Shown: positions 8,720-17,787 of the stretch, in pieces | How the letters are laid out: each line of letters starts with the position of its first letter | Position numbering within the stretch: position 1 is the first letter of the stretch | From: JAUYQR01 sp050632395 | GTDB taxonomy: Bacteria; Pseudomonadota; Alphaproteobacteria; Rhodobacterales; Rhodobacteraceae | Direction: 5' to 3' | Length of the DNA: 64,000 nucleotides | NCBI RefSeq assembly: GCF_050632395.1 | Contig: NZ_CP192600.1 | Location: forward strand, 3,906,001 to 3,970,000 | Notes under the pieces: generated by a model | The model's input: the letters and a program-made list of their open reading frames with translations, nothing else | The model's database searches: none | What the model was told of the DNA's origin: nothing | Program-made: the position numbers and the translations under genes

Positions 8720-9625
8720 ATGCTGACCGTCGCCGCCCTTTACCACTTCACCCGCTTCCCCGACCCGGCCGCCCTCCGCGCGCCGCTTCTGGCGCTTGCC
8801 ACAGCGCAAGGCGTCAAAGGCTCGCTCCTTCTCGCGCCTGAAGGCATCAACGGCACCATCGCTGGCGCGCGCGACGGCATCGACGCCATGCTCACCCACA
8901 TCCGCGCCCTGCCCGGCTGCGCCGCACTCGACCACAAGGAAAGCTACGCCGAAACCATGCCATTCGGCCGCATGAAGGTGCGCCTGAAGCGCGAGATCGT
9001 CACGATGGGCCAGCCTGACGTCGACCCCACCGCCCGCACCGGCCACTACGTCACGCCGGAAAACTGGAACGCCCTGATCAGCGACGCCGATACCGTGGTG
9101 ATCGACACCCGCAACGATTACGAGGTTGGTATCGGCACCTTCCAAGGCGCGGTCGATCCCGGCACCCGCTCGTTCAGTGAATTCCCCGGCTGGTGGCAGG
9201 AAAACAAGGATCGCTTCACCGGCAAGCGCATCGCGATGTTCTGCACCGGCGGCATCCGCTGCGAGAAATCCACCAACTACCTCCTCGGCCAAGGCCTGAA
9301 CGAGGTTTATCACCTCAAAGGCGGCATCCTGAAATACCTCGAAGAGGTGCCCGCCGAGGCGAGCCTTTGGCAGGGCGAATGCTTCGTCTTCGATGACCGC
9401 GTTTCCGTCGGGCACGGCCTCGTCCCCGGAGCGAACTCCAGTTGCGGCGCCTGCCGCCGCCCCGTCACGCCCGAAGACCGCACCCATCCGGCGTTCGAGG
9501 AAGGCGTGTCCTGTCCCGCCTGCGAACACGAATACACCCCCGCCGACCGCGCCCGTTTCCGCGAACGCCAGCACCAGATGATCCTCGCCGCCCAGCGCGG
9601 CGCCCGCCATCTGGGCGCCGACTAG
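8720..9625 (+). CDS. trhO: tRNA uridine(34) hydroxylase (rhodanese family)
   Basis: 301 residues. TrhO makes 5-hydroxyuridine at tRNA position 34. There is an N-terminal TrhO/acylphosphatase-like domain (GSLLLAPEGINGTI) and a rhodanese domain with active-site C175 in CTGGIRCEKST. Four C-terminal cysteines (CGACRRPV and CPACEHEY) form a zinc-ribbon-like end seen in many members. The ORF extends upstream to 8531, but homology begins at the ATG at 8720. Confidence 0.92.
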   Translation: MLTVAALYHFTRFPDPAALRAPLLALATAQGVKGSLLLAPEGINGTIAGARDGIDAMLTHIRALPGCAALDHKESYAETMPFGRMKVRLKREIVTMGQPDVDPTARTGHYVTPENWNALISDADTVVIDTRNDYEVGIGTFQGAVDPGTRSFSEFPGWWQENKDRFTGKRIAMFCTGGIRCEKSTNYLLGQGLNEVYHLKGGILKYLEEVPAEASLWQGECFVFDDRVSVGHGLVPGANSSCGACRRPVTPEDRTHPAFEEGVSCPACEHEYTPADRARFRERQHQMILAAQRGARHLGAD

Positions 9626-9694
9626 GCCGGTGGGAAATCGCTAAGAAATCCTTACTTCTCCACGTAACCAATTGATTTCATTTGGTCTGAAAAA

Positions 9695-9711
9695 TGTCCC
9701 ACCGTGGGACA
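9695..9711. repeat. 17-bp palindrome, copy 1 of 2
   Basis: TGTCCCACCGTGGGACA, an 8-bp inverted repeat around one central base, six bases past the stop of the luciferase-like gene. An identical copy lies at 11395-11411 just past the stop of the divergent RidA gene. The two bracket the gene pair exactly. Possible roles are terminator, binding site of a dimeric regulator, or a dispersed genomic repeat. Confidence 0.7.
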
Positions 9712-9717
9712 CGCCCC

Positions 9718-10764
9718 TTACGCCGCCGATTTCTCCGACAGCATTTCCCGGACCATAGGGATCACCCGCTCCCCATAAAGCCGGATCCCCTCCATCAGCT
9801 GGTCATGCGGCTGCGGCCCGGTCGAATATTTCATATCGAACCGCTGCAACCCCAAGGCCTTCACGGTCGCCGCGATTTTCCGCGCCACCGTCTCCGGGCT
9901 GCCCACATAAAGCGACCCGTTCCTGACCTCGTCCAGATAGCGTTCCTTCGTGACCGGCGGCCACCCCCGCTCCCGCCCGATCCGGCCGAACATCGCCTGA
10001 TAATGCGGCCACAACTGCTCCTGCGCCGCCTCATCCGTCGCCGCCACGAAGCCGGGCGAATGCACCCCCACCGGCCGCGCCTCCCGGTCCAGCTGCTTCA
10101 CCGCCCGATGATACAGGTCCACATACGGCACGAACCGCCGCGGATCGCCCCCGATGATCGCCAGCATCAACTGCAAATCCTGCCGCACGACCCGCACCAC
10201 AGATTCCGGGCTGCCGCCCACACCCACCCAGACCTGCATCCCCTCAGGCCCAAGCGGTGGATAGACGACCTGATCGGTCAATCCCGTCCGCGTCTGCCCC
10301 GACCACGTCACCCGCTCCTCCCGCACCAGCTTGGCGAAAAGATCCAGCTTCTCTTCGAACAGGATATCGTAATCGGCCATGTCATAGCCGAACAGCGGGT
10401 AGCTTTCGCTGAAGCTGCCGCGGCCGAGGATCACCTCGGCCCGCCCGCCCGACACCGCGTTCAGGGTGGAGAACCGCTGGAACACCCGCACCGGATCGTC
10501 AGACGAAAGCACCGTCACTGCCGAGCCAAGCTTGATCCGCTTCGTCCGCCCCGCGATGGCGGCTAGCACGACTTCGGGGGACGAGATCGCGAAGTCGGAG
10601 CGGTGATGCTCGCCCAGACCGATGAAGTCGATGCCGACCGCGTCTGCCAGCGTGGCCTCTTCGACCACGTCGCGCAGCACTTCGTCCTGCCGCTTTGACT
10701 TGCCGTCCGGCCCGAGTGTCACGTCGCCGAATGTGTCGAGCCCGAGAGAAACCTGATGATCCAT
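9718..10764 (-). CDS. LLM-class flavin-dependent oxidoreductase
   Basis: 348 residues of the bacterial-luciferase-like superfamily, with TIM-barrel landmarks GIDFIGLGEHHRSDFAISSP near residues 44-63, SSPEVVLAAIAGRTKRIKLGSAVTVL, and RAEVILGRGSFSESYPLFGYD. The substrate is unknown; these enzymes use FMNH2 or F420. The ATG at 10764 has a GGAGGCGG ribosome site. It diverges from a RidA-family gene, a pairing that suggests handling of a reactive imine or enamine product. Confidence 0.85.
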   Translation of the reverse strand: MDHQVSLGLDTFGDVTLGPDGKSKRQDEVLRDVVEEATLADAVGIDFIGLGEHHRSDFAISSPEVVLAAIAGRTKRIKLGSAVTVLSSDDPVRVFQRFSTLNAVSGGRAEVILGRGSFSESYPLFGYDMADYDILFEEKLDLFAKLVREERVTWSGQTRTGLTDQVVYPPLGPEGMQVWVGVGGSPESVVRVVRQDLQLMLAIIGGDPRRFVPYVDLYHRAVKQLDREARPVGVHSPGFVAATDEAAQEQLWPHYQAMFGRIGRERGWPPVTKERYLDEVRNGSLYVGSPETVARKIAATVKALGLQRFDMKYSTGPQPHDQLMEGIRLYGERVIPMVREMLSEKSAA

Positions 10765-10902
10765 GACCGCCTCCTGTTGGACTGCAACATAGGCGCCGGG
10801 GGGCGTCTGGCAAAGCTGCATCGGCGCACGGAGGCCGCGCAGGGGCGCACTCTCGACAGTGGGGGATTGGGTGTGGATGATGGGGAAAAGAAGGAGACGG
10901 AC

Positions 10903-11391
10903 ATGACCTCGCCGGAACAGCTTGCCCTGATGATGGGTCTCGACATCCCGGACTTTGACCGGATGGGATACTATGGCGCCGACTATGGGACGATGAAGCC
11001 GTTCCACCGGGTCGGGAGCCTGCTGTTCCTTTCGGGGCACGTCGCGCAGATCGGGGCGGAGATCACCCACAAGGGGCGGTTGGGCAAGGATGTGACGACC
11101 GAGGAGGGCTATCTGGCGGCGCGGCAGACGGGGATCAATGTGCTGGGGGGCATCAAGCAGGCGGTGGGGTCCTTGGACCGGGTGAAGAGCATTGTTCGCA
11201 CCCTGAATTTCGTGGTCTGCACGCCTGATTATGAGGAGGTCCACAAGGTGTCGTCGGGGCTTTCGGACCTGTTCGTGGAGGTTTTCGGCCGCGAGCGGGG
11301 GCTTGGGGGGCGGGCCACGATCGGGGTGATGGCGCTGGCGAACGGGGTGTGTTTCGAGACCTGGGCCACGGTGGAGATCGAGGGGGATTGA
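10903..11391 (+). CDS. RidA family protein
   Basis: 162 residues, YjgF/YER057c/UK114 family. Canonical RidA deaminates reactive enamine/imine intermediates. Conserved segments LLFLSGHVAQ, GQTGINVLGGI-like AARQTGINVLGGIKQAVGSLDRV and the C-terminal ATIGVMALANGVCFE are present. It is longer than RidA itself and belongs to the RidA2-7 type subgroup, whose roles are mostly unknown. AAGGAGACGGAC precedes the ATG at 10903. Confidence 0.85.
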   Translation: MTSPEQLALMMGLDIPDFDRMGYYGADYGTMKPFHRVGSLLFLSGHVAQIGAEITHKGRLGKDVTTEEGYLAARQTGINVLGGIKQAVGSLDRVKSIVRTLNFVVCTPDYEEVHKVSSGLSDLFVEVFGRERGLGGRATIGVMALANGVCFETWATVEIEGD

Positions 11392-11394
11392 GGG

Positions 11395-11411
11395 TGTCCC
11401 ACCGTGGGACA
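11395..11411. repeat. 17-bp palindrome, copy 2 of 2
   Basis: Identical to the palindrome at 9695-9711. It starts four bases after the RidA stop codon. The remaining 367 bases up to the LysR gene hold no convincing gene; I see only the likely LysR promoter region. Confidence 0.7.
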
Positions 11412-11778
11412 TTTTCCGGGCCACGAAATATCAATGGGTTACAAGGACCGATTTACCGCGCGTTAAGCTTTTGCCGCCGCGACCACCAGGCCGGGCGGTG
11501 AGAACAAGTTTACGGAGCAATGTGCCGAGCCTTGCCAAGCGCGCCATTCGCGCGGCGTGGCGCGTGCGGCGCAGGTGCAGGACGACTTCACGCCGGTGCG
11601 GTTCGTGGGGGTCGAGGGCGCTGCCGTCGGTGTGATATCTGGCCGAGGCGCGCATCAGATCAAGGTTGACGACGTGTAACATGGAAGGCCTGCCTGATTG
11701 CGGGATACCTTGCAAAACTACCTGCATCCGCGCAGATTTCCGAATCAGGAAAATCCACCACACGAAAGCTGAGCTTAC

Positions 11779-12663
11779 ATGTCACCGGTCTGGCGCAATC
11801 TGCCTTCGCTGTCGTCGCTGCGGGCGTTCGATGCGGTGGCGCGGCATGGCGGGTTCACCGGAGCGGGACGGGTGCTGAACGTCACGCACGCGGCCGTTAC
11901 GCAGCAGGTGCGCGGGTTGGAGCAGGAGCTTGGCGTGTCTCTGGTGCGGCGGGCGGGCCGCAGCGTGGCCCTGACCGAGGCGGGCGAGCGGTTGGCGCAG
12001 GTGCTGAACGAGGCCTTTGGCGGCATCGCTTCGGGGATCGACGCGCTTTGCCGCAGCGAGGCGCGCAGGCCGTTGCGGGTGGCGACCACGACCTTTATCG
12101 CCGAGGTGCGCATCATGCCGCGCCTGCCGGAATTCTGGGCGCGATGCCCCGGCGTCGAGGTGGCGATGACACCCAGCCATGACATCGTCGATTTCGCACG
12201 CGACGGGTTCGATCTGGCGGTGCGGGCGTTGAGCGAGGGCTGGACACCCAGTGGTGCGGAAGATGTGCGCCCGCTGGCGCGCACCCCGGTGCTGGCGGTC
12301 TGCGCGCCATCGCTGCTGGCGGCAGGGGCAAGCGACCCGCAGCATCTGCCGTGGATATTGGAAGACGAGTACGGCTGGGATTTCGACAGACTGCGCGATG
12401 CGGGGGTGGCGCCCGAGACGCTGGCACGGGTGAAGCTGGGCAGCCGGCATCTGGAAATGTCGGCGGCGCGGCGCGGGCTTGGCTGCATGTTGGCGACCGA
12501 GATCATCTGCCGCGACGATCTTGCGGCCGGGCGTCTGGTCAGCCTGCCATTGGTCGGCCTGCCCATCCTGACCTATGCGGCGGTGTTGCCGAAGGGCCCC
12601 CGCCGCCCCGCGGTGGAAGAGTTCGTCGCGTGGCTGGCGACGATATTCGAGGGATCGCCCTAG
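11779..12663 (+). CDS. LysR-family transcriptional regulator (GcvA-like)
   Basis: 294 residues. N-terminal winged HTH (LPSLSSLRAFDAVARHGGFTGAGRVLNVTHAAVTQQVRGLE) with the GcvA/AmpR-type sequence, then the periplasmic-binding-like effector domain. No obvious divergent partner lies within 360 bases upstream, and downstream is a convergent NYN gene, so the target is not clear from context. Confidence 0.88.
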   Translation: MSPVWRNLPSLSSLRAFDAVARHGGFTGAGRVLNVTHAAVTQQVRGLEQELGVSLVRRAGRSVALTEAGERLAQVLNEAFGGIASGIDALCRSEARRPLRVATTTFIAEVRIMPRLPEFWARCPGVEVAMTPSHDIVDFARDGFDLAVRALSEGWTPSGAEDVRPLARTPVLAVCAPSLLAAGASDPQHLPWILEDEYGWDFDRLRDAGVAPETLARVKLGSRHLEMSAARRGLGCMLATEIICRDDLAAGRLVSLPLVGLPILTYAAVLPKGPRRPAVEEFVAWLATIFEGSP

Positions 12664-12675
12664 CAGATCAGGTGA

Positions 12676-13452
12676 TCAGGCGATGTCGCGGACCATCAGC
12701 TGATTGCCTTCCTTGCGCACCTCAAACCGCTTGGTCAGCCGCTTGACCAGATCTGACAGCCGTGCGCTGCCATAGGTGCGGGCGTCGAAATCGGGATCGG
12801 CGCGGACCATGTATTGCCCGATCTGACCAAGCGAAAACCATTCGCCGTCCGGGTCGATCGTGGTCATGGCCTTGCGGATCAGGGGGATCGCCTCGGTTTC
12901 GGGGCGCTTGGCGGGGCGGGGTGCCTCGGTCGCCTCAGGCGTGTCTGGCTTGGCATCGGGCTTTGCGGCCTGCGTGCGGGCGGCGGGCTTTGGTTCGGGT
13001 TCGGCATCCCCGACGATGTTCTCGATCAGGATGAAACGGTTGCAGACCTTGCGGAGCGATTCCGGGGTTTTCGCTTCGCCGATGCCGATCACTTCCAGCC
13101 CTTCTTCTCGGATGCGGCTGGCGAGGCGGGTGAAATCGCTGTCGGAGGAGACGAGGACGAAGGCATCGAACTTGCCCGCGTGCAGGATATCCATCGCGTC
13201 GATCACAAGGCCGATGTCGCTGGCGTTCTTGCCTTTGGTGTTGGCCGATTGCTGGTGCATCACAAGGCCGAGGTCGCGGGCCTGCACCTTCCAGCCGGCA
13301 AGCTGGGTGCTGGACCAGTCGCCATAGACGCGGCGGAGCGCGGGTTCACCTATGGTGCTGATTTCCTTGAGGATCGCCTCGGCGTGGCGGGCAAGGACGT
13401 TGTCTGCGTCGATGAGGACGGCCAGAAGCGGCGAGGAGTTGGGGCTGGGCAT
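12676..13452 (-). CDS. NYN-domain nuclease with C-terminal LOTUS/OST-HTH domain
   Basis: 258 residues. The N-terminal NYN/PIN-like RNase domain (DUF88/LabA type) has acidic metal-binding residues in VLIDADNVLARH (near 13-24), GLVIDAMDILH and VLVSSDSDFTRLA. A Pro/Ala/Lys-rich linker near 150-190 leads to an OST-HTH/LOTUS domain (IPLIRKAMTTID..., SLGQIGQYM..., ARTYGSARLSDLVKRL), thought to bind RNA. The ATG at 13452 fits the conserved start. It probably acts on RNA; its target is unknown. Confidence 0.85.
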   Translation of the reverse strand: MPSPNSSPLLAVLIDADNVLARHAEAILKEISTIGEPALRRVYGDWSSTQLAGWKVQARDLGLVMHQQSANTKGKNASDIGLVIDAMDILHAGKFDAFVLVSSDSDFTRLASRIREEGLEVIGIGEAKTPESLRKVCNRFILIENIVGDAEPEPKPAARTQAAKPDAKPDTPEATEAPRPAKRPETEAIPLIRKAMTTIDPDGEWFSLGQIGQYMVRADPDFDARTYGSARLSDLVKRLTKRFEVRKEGNQLMVRDIA

Positions 13453-13556
13453 GGTGGCCTCCGGTCTATTGCAGGGCCTTTGTGGCGGGTTTGGCGGGGT
13501 GAGGAAAGCCCCCCTTTGGAAGCAGGGCCGCATGTGGGGCCGAGGCGCGCGGCGGC

Positions 13557-13619
13557 GGAACAATGCAGCGCCCCCGCGGTTGACGACGCATCCAAGCCCG
13601 AGAGTGCCCCGAGAGTGCC
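13557..13619 (+). promoter_or_regulatory. candidate GGAAC-N17-GTT promoter and tandem 11-bp repeat
   Basis: GGAAC at 13557-13561 and GTT at 13579-13581 are 17 bases apart, matching the spacing of EcfG-type general-stress promoters (consensus GGAAC-N16/17-CGTT; here the C is a G). CCGAGAGTGCC is repeated exactly at 13598-13608 and 13609-13619, directly against the ATG. Many Rhodobacterales lack EcfG, so the promoter call is tentative. Confidence 0.35.
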
Positions 13620-14051
13620 ATGCCCGACGCTGCCGACGATCTTTCGACCATCGCGCTGGCGCGAGAGTCAGCGCGTATCAGGGTGCGGCGGACCGATCAG
13701 CGGCGCGTCGTGGTGCGCACCGAGACGCGTGAGGAAAGCCTAACGCTGACCGCCGATCTGGAGGCGGCGCGGGTCGAGGTGACGCGGGTGCCGGTGGGTC
13801 GGGATGTCGAGGCGGTGCCCGAGATCCGGGTGGAGGGCGACGTGACGATCCTGCCGGTGATGGAGGAGCGTCTGGTCGTAACGCGCCAGCTGGTGCTGAA
13901 GGAAGAAATCCATGTGCGGCGCGTGACCGAGCGACGCCGTGCGGAAGTGCCGGTCACGCAGCGCCATGAGGTGGCGGTGGTCGAGCGTATCGACGCCCCG
14001 ACCGGGCAGATCCTGTCGCAAGAGACATCAACCGAAGGAAACGAGCCATGA
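13620..14051 (+). CDS. DUF2382 (YsnF/AvaK C-terminal domain) stress protein
   Basis: 143 residues, almost entirely one DUF2382 domain: repeated alternating basic and acidic strands such as VVVRTETREESLTL, EERLVVTRQLVLKEEIHVRR and the closing RHEVAVVERIDAPTGQ. Such proteins are common in stress and desiccation regulons, but no activity is known. The stop overlaps the start of the next gene, which carries a second DUF2382 domain. Confidence 0.8.
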   Translation: MPDAADDLSTIALARESARIRVRRTDQRRVVVRTETREESLTLTADLEAARVEVTRVPVGRDVEAVPEIRVEGDVTILPVMEERLVVTRQLVLKEEIHVRRVTERRRAEVPVTQRHEVAVVERIDAPTGQILSQETSTEGNEP

Positions 14052-15058
14052 CGTACGTAGATGAAAGCCAGGGGATGGGCCGCACCCGTCGCACCGTTTC
14101 GGCATTTTTCGATGATCGGGATGAAGCGCTGGATGCCGTGGAGCAGTTGCGCGATCTTGGCATAGCGGAGACAGATATCCGACTGACGAGCGGCGCGGGG
14201 ACAAACGGCCAGGACGAGGAGAACCGGGGGTTCTTCGAGATGCTGGGCGAGTGGTTTTTCCCCTCGGATGACCGGGAGGCCTATGCCGAGGGCTTGCAGC
14301 GGGGCGGGCATCTGGTGACGGTCTCGGGTGTGTCAGACGCCGATTATGACGACGTGGTCGATATTCTGGACAACGACGGTGCGGTCGACATGGACGAGCG
14401 CACGGCAAGATGGCGGTCGGAAGGCTGGAGGGGCCGTGACGGGATCACCGGGACGCTGGATGATATGAGCGGGATCACCGGGTTCGACGAGGAAGGCACG
14501 GCGCGGCGGTATGGTGGTGCAGCGGCCGGGACTGGTGGGCTTGCTTCGGGCGGTGGGGGTCTGGATGATCCGTCCGACATGGGGATCGGCGGGATCGGCG
14601 GAACCGGGAGGGCTGCGGTCGGAATGGGCGGGGCGATCGGGCCGGATGACGGGACGTCGGTGGGTTTGAACGACGAGACGGTGGAGGTCGTGGAGGAACG
14701 CCTGCTCGTCGGCAAGCGCGACGCCAGTCGCGGCGGCGTGCGCGTGCGGTCGTATGTGGTGGAGGAGCCGGTGAGCGAGACGGTGACACTGCACGAGGAG
14801 CGGGTCGATGTCGAACGCCGCCCGGTGGACCGCCGCGTCACCGACCGCGCCGCCGCGTTCCAGGAGCGCAGCATCGAGGCAGAGGAGCATGGCGAGGAGG
14901 CGGTGGTCGACAAGGAAGCGCGGGTGGTCGAGGAGATAGGTCTGCGAAAGACGGCGACCAGCCGCGAGGAGACGATCAGCGACACGTTGCGGCGGACTGA
15001 GGTCGAGGTCGAGGACGACCGCGACGACACCTCCACCAGAGGCACGCGGCGCGGCTGA
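14048..15058 (+). CDS. YsnF/GsiB-type stress protein with DUF2382 domain
   Basis: 336 residues. An N-terminal general-stress-17M-like domain (RTVSAFFDDRDEALDAVEQLRDLGIAETDIRL) is followed by a Gly-rich low-complexity linker near residues 155-205 and a C-terminal DUF2382 domain (VEVVEERLLVGKRD..., LHEERVDVERRPVDRR). No membrane segment. ATGA coupling to the preceding DUF2382 gene indicates a two-gene stress operon. Confidence 0.82.
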   Translation: MTYVDESQGMGRTRRTVSAFFDDRDEALDAVEQLRDLGIAETDIRLTSGAGTNGQDEENRGFFEMLGEWFFPSDDREAYAEGLQRGGHLVTVSGVSDADYDDVVDILDNDGAVDMDERTARWRSEGWRGRDGITGTLDDMSGITGFDEEGTARRYGGAAAGTGGLASGGGGLDDPSDMGIGGIGGTGRAAVGMGGAIGPDDGTSVGLNDETVEVVEERLLVGKRDASRGGVRVRSYVVEEPVSETVTLHEERVDVERRPVDRRVTDRAAAFQERSIEAEEHGEEAVVDKEARVVEEIGLRKTATSREETISDTLRRTEVEVEDDRDDTSTRGTRRG

Positions 15059-15099
15059 ACCAACTCAACCGGCCCCCAGCCGCCAGGGGGCGGATGGAT

Positions 15100-15124
15100 G
15101 CCTCCCCGCCCGAGGCGGGGAGGC
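15100..15124. terminator. GC-rich hairpin between convergent genes
   Basis: Perfect 11-bp stem GCCTCCCCGCC / GGCGGGGAGGC with a CGA loop, between the DUF2382 gene (+) and adhC (-). There is no T tract on either side, so it may be a weak bidirectional terminator or only an mRNA-stabilising hairpin. Confidence 0.5.
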
Positions 15125-15163
15125 AGTTCGGGGAAGCGAGTGCCTCCTAAGCGGTACGGATGC

Positions 15164-16300
<1,137 letters not shown>

Positions 16301-16363
16301 ATGGATTTCCCTCCCTTAATGCTTTGCGGCAGGCTGTGCGAAACTGGCCCTGAACGCAACGCC

Positions 16364-16428
16364 GGAAACGACGCGAGCAGGTCGTTCGGGCAGCACACGG
16401 GAACCAAGTGGCGCACAGCGTCGTTTCC
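16364..16428. promoter_or_regulatory. separated 11-bp inverted repeat in adhC upstream region
   Basis: GGAAACGACGC at 16364-16374 and its exact complement GCGTCGTTTCC at 16418-16428 flank 43 bases in the 192-bp region between adhC and the first I78 gene. It could be paired operator sites for a looping regulator or a long stem-loop in either transcript. No regulator gene is adjacent. Confidence 0.4.
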
Positions 16429-16492
16429 ACGAGAAGCCCGGCAAGCGGGCCTTGGCCGGGGTTTTGCGCCCCGATGTGAAAGGATCAGTCCC

Positions 16493-16765
16493 ATGACACT
16501 CCGTATTCTACTTGTCCTGCCCTTCGCCCTGATGGCCTGCGTTCCGGTCGTGGTGGAAACGCCGGTGCCTACCACCGATGCCTGCGGCGCGTCGCAGTTG
16601 CAGTATCTGGTCGGTGACCAGTCGCGCGTGCTTCAGACGATGCGGTTTTCGCAGCCCGTGCGGATCATTCCGTTTGGCGGGATGGTGACGCAGGACTTCC
16701 AGGCCCAGCGGGTGAATATCTGGCTGGACCAGTATGACATCATCTCACGCGTGACCTGCGGCTGA
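16493..16765 (+). CDS. I78-family peptidase-inhibitor-like lipoprotein (copy 1)
   Basis: 90 residues. Lipoprotein-type signal (ILLVLPFALMAC, lipid Cys near 16), then a short I78 inhibitor-like domain: CGASQLQYLVGDQSRVLQ, the VRIIPFGGMVTQDF central strand, and VNIWLDQYDIISRVTCG at the end, with two cysteines placed for a disulfide. I78 members inhibit serine peptidases; this target is unknown. A second copy of the same length follows. Confidence 0.75.
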   Translation: MTLRILLVLPFALMACVPVVVETPVPTTDACGASQLQYLVGDQSRVLQTMRFSQPVRIIPFGGMVTQDFQAQRVNIWLDQYDIISRVTCG

Positions 16766-16853
16766 TCCGGGATGGCGCGTCGGCCATAGGCTTTGACGCG
16801 CCATGCCTTCGGTTGCTAGGCTGCGCATTGTGGCACTGCACGGGGGGCGCAAG

Positions 16854-17126
16854 ATGCGGTTTGGTATTGGTGTGTTGGTGCTTGCGCTGGCGGCCTGTCA
16901 GCCGGTGGCCCCGCCGCCGGTGAAGGAGGGTGCCGTGGGCAGTTGCGGTGCGGATGCATTGCAGACGCTGGTCGGGCAGGACAAGTCGGTTCTGGCAGCG
17001 ATGACGTTTCCGGCGGGCACCCGCATCATCGAGCCCGGCACCCCGGTGACGATGGATTACAGCGCAAGCCGGTTGAACATTTACATCGGCAGAACCGGGC
17101 TGATCGAAAGGGTGAGCTGCGGTTGA
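16854..17126 (+). CDS. I78-family peptidase-inhibitor-like lipoprotein (copy 2)
   Basis: 90 residues from the ATG at 16854, chosen because it places a lipobox LALAAC directly after a signal sequence; the frame stays open upstream to 16803. The domain is a clear paralogue of the previous gene (CGADALQTLVGQDKSVL, TRIIEPGTPVTMDY, LNIYIGRTGLIERVSCG). The pair arose by tandem duplication. Probably anchored in the periplasm or outer membrane. Confidence 0.75.
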   Translation: MRFGIGVLVLALAACQPVAPPPVKEGAVGSCGADALQTLVGQDKSVLAAMTFPAGTRIIEPGTPVTMDYSASRLNIYIGRTGLIERVSCG

Positions 17127-17168
17127 GCCGGAAGGCGGACGCCCCGGTGGGGCGCCCGCAGGGATCGG

Positions 17169-17609
17169 TTACTGCTTCGCGCGGAATTCGGTGTGGCAGT
17201 CCTTGCAGGCGCCACCAATGGCGCCCATGCCGGCACCGATGGTTTCGGCGGAGGCCACGTCAAGCGCGGTTGCGGCGGCGTTGAGCGCGCCAGCGTCTTT
17301 CAGGAATTCGTCCCAGTTTTCCCAGATTGCGGGCTTGGCTTCGGTGGCCGGATCTGCGCCGCCCTGTTCCTTGAAGGCAACCTCGATGCCGGCAGAGGCT
17401 TCGACTATGGCGGCCTTGGCGGCTTCGGCGGCGGCGGCGTCATAGGCGGCCTTGCCACCCGCCATGTCACCGAGAATGCCAGTGTTCTTGCCGATGGTGC
17501 GCATCAGATCGGACCGGGCTTTTGCGTTCGGGTCGGTGCGATCGCCTTCGGCAAAGGCGGCGCCCGCAATCAGGATCGCCCCAACGGCGAGGTACTTGGT
17601 AAACTTCAT
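17169..17609 (-). CDS. cytochrome c' family protein
   Basis: 146 residues with a cleavable signal peptide (cut near AFA, residue 20) and a four-helix-bundle class II cytochrome c. The haem site CKDCH lies at the extreme C-terminus (near residues 136-140), as typical for cytochromes c' and c556. Cytochromes c' bind NO and CO in the periplasm of denitrifying and photosynthetic proteobacteria. Convergent with the I78 pair. Confidence 0.9.
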   Translation of the reverse strand: MKFTKYLAVGAILIAGAAFAEGDRTDPNAKARSDLMRTIGKNTGILGDMAGGKAAYDAAAAEAAKAAIVEASAGIEVAFKEQGGADPATEAKPAIWENWDEFLKDAGALNAAATALDVASAETIGAGMGAIGGACKDCHTEFRAKQ

Positions 17610-17761
17610 TCTTTGGCTCCGTGCTGGGTGGTTGCGGGGGCAGTATAGGCGCGACCTTTTGTCCCGATAGTCTGCAATTACTGCTGTCCGCTTCGCTCAC
17701 GCGATTGTCATCGGCGGGGGGCTGGGAGACTCGACTCTTGTGACAGGGCTTGGCATACCGT

Positions 17762-17776
17762 GAACATTCAGTGAAC
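17762..17776 (+). promoter_or_regulatory. LexA box (GAAC-N7-GAAC) of imuB
   Basis: GAACATTCAGTGAAC is a direct repeat GAAC-N7-GAAC, the LexA operator described for Alphaproteobacteria. It lies 11 bases before the imuB ATG, where LexA would block transcription. This places imuB in the SOS regulon. Confidence 0.8.
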
Positions 17777-17787
17777 TTGGTCGTGTC

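Noticed and set aside
9718..11424. A 568-residue minus-strand protein
   Set aside because: The open frame extends upstream through the RidA gene by chance; homology begins at 10764 with a good ribosome site.
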